A DNA stretch of 64,000 nucleotides, taken from the NCBI GenBank assembly GCA_947471745.1, contig CANJKZ010000460.1, forward strand, positions 356,001-420,000, given 5' to 3'. This document shows, piece by piece, positions 54,622 to 64,000 of the stretch. The notes below the pieces were generated by a model. The model was not told the DNA's origin. It did not search any database and worked only from the letters and a program-made list of their open reading frames with translations. Position 1 is the stretch's first letter. Every line of letters starts with the position of its first letter. The position numbers and the translations under genes were made by a program. Source of the DNA: Closterium sp. Naga37s-1. Lineage: Eukaryota > Streptophyta > Zygnematophyceae > Desmidiales > Closteriaceae.

Positions 54622-55013
54622 TGTTGAGATAATATCGAGACGTAAAGCACTTCAAGGAAATTCGTGTAGTACAGTAAAGTACCGATAGGCTGACGTCAGC
54701 AAAGCGCTACGCGACCTACGATGACGTCAGCACGTAGCTATAGACTTCGCGAATAGTTACGTACCGTTTCAAGATAAGAACAGCACAGTACAGTAGGCGA
54801 ACAGGTACTTTACTCTAGCTATATATTTTGTATGTTTGTCATTTTATAATATATCTGATTTCAGATACATTTTGATCCTGAAACATATCACTACTTAGAC
54901 TTTAAGTCTAAAAGGCCTACACAACTGGCTTAACTCATATAAAGACTTCCACTACGACAGGAAGTTCCCATCCTAAGTAGTACGATCCTTCAAACTCATT
55001 TCAAATTCTAACA
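54622..55013 (+). repeat. I 5' LTR (392 bp)
   Basis: TGTTGAGATAAT to TTCTAACA, with atagc on the left and the PBS tggtattgcgagc on the right. Confidence 0.95.
54691..54825 (+). promoter_or_regulatory. I LTR promoter: two TGACGTCA sites, paired boxes, TATA
   Basis: TGACGTCA palindromes (bZIP-type) at 54691-54698 and 54722-54729. GAATAGTTAC at 54751-54760 and GAACAGGTACTT at 54799-54810. TATATA at 54820-54825, 9 bp after the second box. F0 and K LTRs keep the pair of boxes and a TATA box at nearly the same spacing. Confidence 0.65.
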
Positions 55014-55068
55014 TGGTATTGCGAGCGTCTTAGGATACTACGAACTTCCAACTACATATTCTACAGCT
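55014..55068 (+). promoter_or_regulatory. I PBS and short leader
   Basis: tggtattgcgagc follows the LTR directly in the PBS position; it matches the initiator-Met type imperfectly. The Gag ATG at 55069 comes only 55 bp after the LTR, so unlike A1/A2/E there is no GC-rich leader array. Confidence 0.7.
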
Positions 55069-57857
<2,789 letters not shown>

Positions 57858-58489
57858 ACTTACCTGCGGAAGGTTTCAACGGCGAGAAATATGTTATCAC
57901 GTTCACTGAAGCTTCTACTCGATACGTCTGGACTGGTAACATGACTAATCGTTTCCTTGCTTTCACAGCGTTTCAGACATGGCTGCCTCTCGCAGAACGC
58001 GAGTCTGACACAAAACTCAAAAGCTTCCAGTGTGACGGAGCTGGGGAATATCGCAGCCTCGAGTTTACAGCGTACCTGCAAGAACGAGGCATAAGGCGCC
58101 TGTTCTCACTTCCTCACGCTCATCAGCAGAGCGGTGTAGCTGAACGCCTTAATCGTACCTTACAAGAAAAGATGCGAGCATTACTCGCACAGTCTCAACT
58201 CGGCCCACTCTACTGGCCCTTCGCGATGGACCACGCAACGCTGTTGCATAACCTCCTGTCTTCGTCAGCTTTACCCAACAACGCATCACCTCACTTGTTG
58301 TGGACAGGAAAATTGGGCACTACGAAACTTCTTCGCGTTTTTGGGTATATCGTACAATATCGTCCTCCTACTGCTCCGCTCGGAAAGTTCGATCAACGTG
58401 CTAAGTGGGGTCTTCATCTCGGCCTTGAGAAGCAGTTTTCTGCCTGGTGTATTATGGATTATCGCAGTCGACTTTTAATTCCTGCCCGC
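57858..58489 (+). pseudogene. I integrase core, interrupted by the composite insertion
   Basis: In the next frame: YSDILNLPAEG with the first Asp, YVITFTEASTRYVW, FQCDGAGEYRSLEF with the second Asp, and HQQSGVAERLNRTLQEKM with the Glu. LLRVFGYIVQYRPP and KWGLHLGLEKQ follow. The frame is open to 58489, where the composite enters after cccgc. The same reading frame carries on at 60406, directly after the second cccgc, with FYENL. Catalytic residues are all present, so integrase was probably intact before the upstream frameshift and the insertion. Confidence 0.85.
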
Positions 58490-58629
58490 TGTCAGAATAT
58501 GTTATATTTGTCTAGCCTGCAGTGGGGTACTCAATAGTGAGTACAGCCCAATCTAGGGTTTCCTATATGTACTCAACTACTTGCTAGTGAAAACCCTCTT
58601 TCCCATTCATTCCTGTTTAATTCTTCACA
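58490..58629 (+). repeat. H LTR (140 bp)
   Basis: TGTCAGAATATG to TTCTTCACA, followed by a perfect PBS tggtatcagagc (58630-58641). It shares the LTR block gtggggta with A and E. Confidence 0.8.
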
Positions 58630-58680
58630 TGGTATCAGAGCGGGTTCCCTACTTGGACCGTTCCTTCCTAAGGGCCCACC
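58630..58680 (+). promoter_or_regulatory. H PBS, hairpin and GGGCCCACC motif
   Basis: An exact initiator-Met-type PBS tggtatcagagc, then a stem GGTTCC / GGACC with one unpaired T around ctactt, then gggcccacc at 58672-58680. Confidence 0.75.
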
Positions 58681-58699
58681 GTTAAATTTTTTTTTTACC

Positions 58700-59190
58700 T
58701 ACCTACCTGAAGCGCCCTTCGCGCTCGGCCTGCCCTACCCTTTCGCGGCCCCTTAGCGGCCTACCCTGCCCCTTCGCGGCCCCGTCACTGCCCCGTCGCG
58801 GCCCTGCCCCGTCGCCTGTCGCGGTCCTGTCGCGGCCCCGTCGCGACCCCGTCGCGGCCCCGCCCTGGCCCTGCCCCGTAGCCTGTCGCGGCCCCGTCAC
58901 GGCCCCGCCCCGGCCCTGCCCCGTCCCCTGTCGCGGCCCCGTCGCGACCCCGTCGCGGTCTTGCCCCGGCCCTGCCCCGTCGCCTGTTGCGGCCCCGTCG
59001 CGGCCCCGTCGAGGCCCTGCCCCGGCCATGCCCCGTCACCTGTCGCGGCTCACCGGGGACACGCGCACCGCCCCCCCCTCTTTTCCCGTTGCCCATCGCG
59101 GCTCCCTGGGGGGCCGCGCGCGGCCCCCCCAGGTCGCCTCGACAGGCGACGGGAGGGGCGACCTGGGGGGGGGGGCCGCGCGTCGCCCCT
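58700..59190 (+). repeat. H GC-rich leader array and strong palindromes
   Basis: 58720-59050 is a gtcgcggcccc / cgtcgcgacccc array. Between 59107 and 59185 there are nested inverted repeats: a perfect palindrome GGGGGGCCGCGCGCGGCCCCCC (59112-59133 region) and CCCCCCAGGTCGCC pairing with GGCGACCTGGGGGG. These lie near the point where orientation changes from H to J. Confidence 0.7.
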
Positions 59191-59649
59191 TCTTCCGCCT
59201 GTTCTGGCGCCCTGGGAGGCCGCGCGTCGGCCCCTGTAATCCCCCCCCCCTAACCTCCCTACCCGCCATCCCGCCCTGCCCTGTGTTAGGGTTTGGGGGT
59301 GGCGAGTAGGGGGTGGCGGGTGTGCGGCCTCACCTGCTCCTCCTCCTCCTCCGTCTCCCACTGCTGCAGCTGCCGCTGAGGGGGGTGGGTGTGTGGGAGC
59401 CGACGGAGTGGTACTAGGGGGTGGAGTGTGAGTGAACCTAGGGGTGCAGCAGGGGGTGTGTGAAAGGGGGGTGGGACAGTTTGGGGAGGTTGAAGGGGGG
59501 TGGCCGCGACGGGGCAGCAAACGGGGATGCTGACGACCAGCGCAAATCGCGCCGCGCTGGTCGTCGCGGCCTGCTTCCTGTTGGTCGCGACGTGACCAAC
59601 TTGGCGCGACCGGGACAGCAGGGGCGACGGGGCGAGTTGCACGTTGGCC

Positions 59650-59713
59650 AGTGGTGGGCCCATGATACGAAAACGAGACGGAGGTCCGGAGGACGGACCT
59701 GCTCTAGATACCA
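59650..59713 (-). promoter_or_regulatory. J PBS, hairpin and GGGCCCACCACT motif
   Basis: On the minus strand: TGGTATCTAGAGCAGG in the PBS position (59713 leftwards), stem GGTCCG (59699-59694) with loop TCCTC and CGGACC (59688-59683), and GGGCCCACCACT (59661-59650), identical to A1/A2. Confidence 0.75.
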
Positions 59714-59949
59714 TGTCGAAAGTAACTAGTTGAACGTAGGAGCCATGGCAAGGGTCCAAGGTACTAGTTTGAGTGACGAGGGAGTAGGGTGAGGCAAAAA
59801 GAGCAAAAGAGGTTGTTCACTATAGAGCGAGCAGTACAAATAGGCAAGAATGAAGAAAGGTGCACCACCAAACAGAAAGTTATATGACTACAGTATTCTA
59901 CACTACAGGCAATTATAGAACAATATATAGAATTGTATATTATTCTGAC
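59714..59949 (-). repeat. J LTR (236 bp)
   Basis: On the minus strand it begins TGTCAGAATAAT at 59949 and ends TTTCGACA at 59714. It has the PBS on its inner (left) side and a purine tract TATGGGGGCG directly before it on the right, so one LTR has both a 3'-type and a 5'-type neighbour. Confidence 0.75.
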
Positions 59950-60400
59950 ACGCCCCCATAAGTGCCTGTAGGGAAGAATGTGCAGTCAACGCCCCCATTA
60001 TGGGGTACACCAGACAGGCCGCAGCGGAAATCACAGCAACAGGCAAGTGCAGTGGCAATCGGTGCAGTGATGGCAGATCCAGCTGTACCAACCCCTCGGC
60101 CAAGGCAGAAACAGTAGCAGGTGTAGGGGCGGCAGGTCGCCTGAGGAGCAGGCTCTGTGGCTGCAAAGTGCAGCAGGACAGCAGCGGCTCGACGGCAGCA
60201 CCTGCAGGCCCCAGCAGCATGCAGCAGAAACAAAGGCAGCAAAGGCAGGTGGCGGCAGGGGCGGCAGCTGGAGGTGCCACGGCAGCAGCGGGCGACAGCA
60301 GCAGATGACCGGCTGACTTCCGTCGCCCCCTCACTCTCCCCCCCACAGCGGCACGTGCGGCAGTGAGGGAGAGAGGAGGGGCGACAGCTTCTTGCTCACA
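59950..60400 (-). other. Unassigned 3'-type region beside J LTR
   Basis: Read on the minus strand it ends in the purine tract of J. A second purine-tract-like block, taatgggggcg, lies about 45 bp away. A 147-codon minus-strand frame (59903-60346) is Leu/Ala-rich and has no family motif. The far right (60327-60386) is a snap-back sequence: gtcgccccctc and gaggaggggcgac arms around a gcacgtgc centre. Confidence 0.4.
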
Positions 60401-60405
60401 CCCGC

Positions 60406-62433
60406 GACTGTATTTTCTACGAAAATCTGACCTTTCCTGTCTTCGAATAATATCTCGCCACGCAGCGTGACCCTGCTACACTTTTCCACGGTGTCCGTTC
60501 ATTCGCCAGCGCTGACGCCGAACTTGCTGCCAGCGAAGAACCTGACATTGACGGTGCACGTGAAGCCGCCCCTGATCCACCTATACCAACCACGTCATCC
60601 GGATTTCCGGAATTCATTCCTCTTGTTGACACTCATCCAGACGATGTTCGAGAAGTTCATCATACTTACCTGGTGGACGATCAACGACGTCCCATGCCAG
60701 CTGTAACTGACAATAGCATCCGCGTCGATCCTGACGAAATTGGGGGGGCAAGTGGTGAACAGTTTGAAGCTGTCAATTTCGCAGGACAGACCGACGACAG
60801 TCCTAATTATCAAACTGGGCTTCAGATACTGGGACTCGCAGCAGCAGTACAGCATAATTCTTCAGAAGTTGCAGAACCGAAAATTGCCCGACAAGCCCTT
60901 TCAGGACCACATCGCGAAAAATGGCGTGAAGCCATGGATCGTGAACTGGCTGCCCTGGAAAAACGGGAAACTTGGGATCTCATACCCATCGAAAAAGCTA
61001 CAAAAAAAAATATTCTTACCGGAAAATGGGTCTTCAGGGTGAAGACGAAAGCTGACGGCTCTTATGAAAAACATAAGGCAAGGTGGGTTGTTCGCGGTTT
61101 TGACCAAACTCATGGGGTTGACTACACTCTAACTTTCGCCCCGGTCAGCCGACACACAAGTGTTCGTCTCGTTATCTGCGAAGCAGCTGCGAAGAATTTT
61201 CCGCTTCGACAAATTGATGTCTCCAACGCGTTTCTATACGCTGACGTCGATGCCGAAATCTACGTCGAATATCCGCATACATATCCGACAAGTCCGCCAA
61301 GTGTCTGCAAACTCAAGAAGTCACTGTACGGCATCAAACAAGCTCCGCGACTGTGGCAGCAGCATTTGAACAGAAAACTTACAGAGATTGGATTCCGACA
61401 ACTGCCGCATGATCCTGGAATGTATCGGCTAGACGACAAGGGGAGCTACTCGTTACTCGTGGCTTACGTGGATGATATTCTCTACGTAAGTTCTTCGGAT
61501 TTTCTGGGTGATCGCATCGAAGCAGATTTGAAGAAGTCCCTTGACTTAACCGTTTCTACCGAAGTAACCCAATTTCTTGGGTTAAACATCTCGCGAACTT
61601 CTTCTGCCATTCATCTCACAGCATCGAAGTATGCTGAGTCACTCGCTAAGCGCTTCAAGATTCCTACAAATTACGTCGCTACACCGTTTCGGTCTACACC
61701 CACTGGGTACAATTTCAACGACACCAAACTTTCGGCAGCTGGTTTACAACTGTACCAGCAGCAACTCGGGTGCCTTCTCTTCGCAGCAGTCACGTGTCGT
61801 CCCGACCTTGCGTACGTCGCAAGTTATCTCGCACAGTTTTTACGCTGCCCAAAAGAAGAACATCATCTCGATCTTCAGCGCGCTCTACACTATTTTGTTG
61901 CAACACCAACAGTCGGGCTGATTTTCAACACAGGAAAACCGACCGACAAAATGTACCTCAGCGGATATGTTGACGCAGATCACGCTGGTGACACGTCAGA
62001 TCGCCGGTCACGAACAGGCTACCTTTTTCGTCTCCAGCCAATTGGCCCAATTTCATGGAACTCATCGAAACAGGAACTGGTGTCACTTTCCTCAGCTGAA
62101 GCAGAATTCATTGCCGCGTGCGCTGCAACTCGAGAAGGACTATACTTACAGGAACTGCTCGACGAAGCGAAGTTCGTCACGCCGAATCAGTTTACGTTGC
62201 AGTGCGACAACCAAAGTGCGATTACCATCGCCAACAAACCCGGCTTCGTCAATCGTGCGAAACACATCTCACTACGTTACTTTTTCGTCAAAGACGCGAT
62301 CGACAAAGGGAGGATGCGTCTTGTCTACTGCTCCACTAACGACATGGCAGCTGATTCACTTACCAAGAAGCTGACACGACAGAAGTTCCACCACTGCAAC
62401 CAGCTCAGCGGCGTTTCTGAGACAACCCCTTAA
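60406..62433 (+). pseudogene. I integrase end, linker, RT and RNase H
   Basis: The frame resumes with FYENLTF and meets a TAA near 60448. It is open again through an acidic linker and from ATG 60673 to TAA 62431-62433 (586 codons). RT: QTGLQILGLAAAVQ, EKWREAMDREL, NILTGKWVFRVK, ARWVVRGFDQTHGVDY, QIDVSNAFLYADVDAEIY, YGIKQAPRLWQQ and YVDDILYV. RNase H: GYVDADHAGD, SLSSAEAEFIAA, QCDNQSAITIANKPGFVNRAKHI and LTKKL. RT and RNase H look catalytically complete. The upstream TAA and frameshifts mean the whole polyprotein cannot be made as read. Confidence 0.85.
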
Positions 62434-62465
62434 AACTACACCGAACTCCTAGAAGTGAAGGGGAG

Positions 62466-62857
62466 TGTTGAGATAATATCGAGACATAAAGCACTTCAAG
62501 GAAATTCGTGTAGTACAGTAAAGTACCGATAGGCTGACGTCAGCAAAGCGCTACGCGACCTAGGATGACGTCAGCACGTAGCTATAGACTTCGCGAATAG
62601 TTACGTACCGTTTCAAGATAAGAACAGCACAGTACAGTAGGCGAACAGGTACTTTACACTAGCTATATATTTTGTGTGTTTGTCATTTTATAATATATCT
62701 GATTTCAGAGACATTTTGATCCTGAAACATATCACTACTTAGACTTTAAGTCTAAAAGGCCTACACAACTGGCTTAACTCATATAAAGACTTCCGCTACG
62801 ACAGGAAGTTCCCATCCTAAGTAGTACGATCCTTCAAACTCATTTCAAATTCTAACA
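62466..62857 (+). repeat. I 3' LTR (392 bp)
   Basis: It follows the purine tract gaaggggag and runs TGTTGAGATAAT to TTCTAACA, with atagc on the right. Confidence 0.95.
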
Positions 62858-62916
62858 ATAGCGACCGATGAAGGTGGATGAATGGGTGGAGATGGTTGGA
62901 GAAAGGTACTCCTCGT

Positions 62917-62991
62917 TCAGAACTTGAAGTCCTTATGTTTCTTGACTGCCTTGTCCTTGTCCTGAGCCTTGCGCCTGCGCTTCTTCTCCAT
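62917..62991 (-). CDS. Terminal exon copy a (alternative tail)
   Basis: 24 codons plus TGA: it starts MEKKRRRKAQDKDKAVKK and ends HKDFKF. The acceptor CAG lies at 62994-62992. It differs from copy b in two residues (R for K, H for Q) and uses TGA instead of TAA. The frame and acceptor are intact, so it could serve as an alternative last exon. Confidence 0.6.
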   Translation of the reverse strand: MEKKRRRKAQDKDKAVKKHKDFKF

Positions 62992-64000
62992 CTGAACACC
63001 GTCTAGTATTGACGCGCCTAAAAAACAGACTCCAGTAGTGCTCGTTTAGAACTTGAAGTCCTTTTGTTTCTTGACTGCCTTGTCCTTGTCCTGAGCCTTG
63101 CGCTTGCGCTTCTTCTCCATCTGAACAGCACACACAGGACAAGCATAGATCGCAACAATAGAAAGTACGGTAAAAGAGTAAACATCCACTTCCAGCTGAT
63201 TTGAGAAACTATATACGCACGAGCACTATCTATGTAGCAGTTCTCTGCTCGCCTTACCCCTTTTTCCCTCCGCTCGCCTTCCCCCCCTTTCCCTCCCCTC
63301 CCTTCTCTCCCCCCCTCCCCCCAAACTCACCTCTGCAACCATATCACTGAAGCCCTCCCTCTCCTCGGGCCGCTTCTCGGCATCCTTGGCAACCTTAAAC
63401 CCCCCTTTCTCCCCTTCCCCTCCCTCCCTTTCCCACCTTTCCCTCCCACCCCTTCCCCCTCCCCACTCACCTCCGCCACCATATCACTGAAGTCCTCCCT
63501 CTCCTCGGGCCGCTTCTCAGCATCCTTGGCCTCCTTGAACCTGCGGAGTGGAGCAGAGCAGAGCAGAGCAGAAGGCAGGGTGAGAGCACATCAGAGAGGC
63601 AAAGAAACATGCATTTTTTCATCCAGTTCACTCAATGTCCTCTCTTGTCCGTTACTCAACTCCTCCCTCTCCTCCGGCCGCTTCTCTGCATCCTTGGCCT
63701 CGTTGAACCTGCAGGAAAGAGCAGAGCAGAGTAGAGCAGATGAAATGGCAGACTGGGGAAAATCAAGGAGGCAGCAAAATCATGCATTTGTTTTGCTGTA
63801 ACCCAGGACAACATATGAAGGGAAAGTGAGAGGTGGAAGGTGAATTGACAGGTGGAAGGGGAAGCAAGAGGTGGAAGGGGAAGCGAGAGGAGGAAGGGAA
63901 AGTGAGAGGAGGAAGGGGAAGTGGAACTAGTTTTTCTTTGGAAGTTGGGACTCACTTGGCAGCAAGAGCAGCGTCGTCCAGCTCCTCAAGCTCCTCTGGT
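62917..64000 (-). CDS. SF3B2: Host gene, SF3B2/SAP145-like C-terminus (partial, spliced)
   Basis: Minus-strand exons with matching splice phases. 64000-63956 codes PEELEELDDAALAA and ends with two bases of a Lys codon before GTGAG. 63540-63471 completes that codon and codes FKEAKDAEKRPEEREDFSDMVAE. The terminal exon codes MEKKRKRKAQDKDK...KDFKF then stop. From memory, plant SF3B2 (U2 snRNP SF3b subunit, branch-site recognition in the nucleus) ends with a similar DFSDMVAE, EKKRKRK and DFKF order. Extra copies: the middle exon at 63331-63399 and 63661-63708, the last at 62917-62991. The 5' part lies outside the window. Identity rests on a short tail, so it needs a wider match. Confidence 0.65.
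63046..63120 (-). CDS. Terminal exon copy b
   Basis: 24 codons plus TAA: it starts MEKKRKRKAQDKDKAVKK and ends QKDFKF. The acceptor CAG is at 63123-63121. It is closest to the upstream exons, so it is the default last exon by position. The basic stretch KKRKRK could act in nuclear localisation. Confidence 0.65.
   Translation of the reverse strand: MEKKRKRKAQDKDKAVKKQKDFKF
63331..63399 (-). pseudogene. Penultimate exon copy 1, acceptor lost
   Basis: It codes FKVAKDAEKRPEEREGFSDMVAE followed by a good donor GTGAG. The acceptor AG seen in the other copies is missing here (the upstream sequence reads aaaggggggtttaag on the minus strand). It has two residue changes (E to V, D to G). It is probably a pseudo-exon. 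Confidence 0.55.
63471..63540 (-). CDS. Penultimate exon copy 2 (likely functional)
   Basis: 70 bases: one base that completes the preceding Lys codon and 23 codons, FKEAKDAEKRPEEREDFSDMVAE. Acceptor CGCAG and donor GTGAGT are both intact, and the phase fits the exons on both sides. Confidence 0.65.
63661..63708 (-). pseudogene. Penultimate exon copy 3, truncated
   Basis: Acceptor CTGCAG is intact and the first 16 codons read FNEAKDAEKRPEEREE. The homology then stops and no FSDMVAE end or proper donor follows (only gttgag). It is probably a decayed copy, or a cassette with a changed donor. Confidence 0.5.

Larger units (their letters stand above)
58490..60400. mobile_element. Composite of two facing retrotransposon 5' ends (H and J), TSD cccgc
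   Basis: The insertion is exact: cccgc at 58485-58489 and 60401-60405, and the integrase frame of I is continuous across the empty site. Inside, from the left: H LTR (58490-58629), PBS, hairpin and array in plus orientation; a palindrome-rich GC middle; then, in minus orientation, J leader, hairpin, PBS and LTR (59714-59949). On the far side of that LTR lies a purine tract and about 440 bp of unassigned sequence. The ends are TGTCAG and CTCACA, in keeping with integrase-joined TG...CA ends, but the right end is not a copy of either LTR. No coding domain is present. Confidence 0.7.

Noticed and set aside
63240..63480. Pyrimidine-rich CCCTTTCCCCTCCC tracts as a microsatellite feature
   Set aside because: They sit in short introns of the minus-strand gene; read on that strand they are purine tracts between duplicated exons and need no separate explanation.

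Overview
The window looks like nuclear DNA of a green-lineage (streptophyte) eukaryote. It has many Ty1/copia LTR retrotransposons whose primer-binding sites match the plant initiator-Met tRNA type (TGGTATCAGAGC), spliced host exons with GT-AG borders, and a C-terminal tail that resembles plant splicing factor SF3B2. The very GC-rich elements and intron-poor host ORF would suit a charophyte-type alga, but I cannot name a species.

About 85-90% of the window is nested retrotransposons. Left block (1-11.1 kb): a 3' fragment of a family-A copia element (A0), then a decayed family-F element (F0) split by a complete family-A element (A1, 2787-10196, TSD catac). Central block (12.4-41.4 kb): a five-level nest. 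A diverged, inverted LTR is split by a roughly 0.95-kb terminal-inverted-repeat element, which is split by copia element C (13129-40310). C holds element D (15231-27396), which holds A2 (19520-26834, TSD gaggt). C also holds an inverted copy of its own LTR and leader, which holds element E (29636-36953, TSD gcctt). A family-F-like minus-strand LTR with PBS lies at 42.2-42.7 kb.

Host island (42.7-48.2 kb): one long intronless ORF (44029-47625) encodes a disordered Ser/Pro/Gly-rich protein ending in a PP1-docking-like motif. Three decayed tandem copies of its last segment follow. Next comes minus-strand copia element G (48219-54184, TSD ggcag).

Right block: a recent copia element I (54622-62857, LTRs 392 bp, TSD atagc) carries a strange 1.9-kb composite of two facing retrotransposon 5' ends (58490-60400, TSD cccgc). 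I sits in the 3' end of a minus-strand host gene whose exons (62917-64000) look like the SF3B2/SAP145 C-terminus. Its last two exons exist in two or three tandem copies.

Every retroelement polyprotein here has at least one break, so none looks autonomous as read. The best candidates for something new are a covarying hairpin plus GGGCCCACC-type motif directly after the PBS in five element lineages, a conserved paired-box LTR promoter, the tandem terminal exons of both host genes, and the facing-ends composite.
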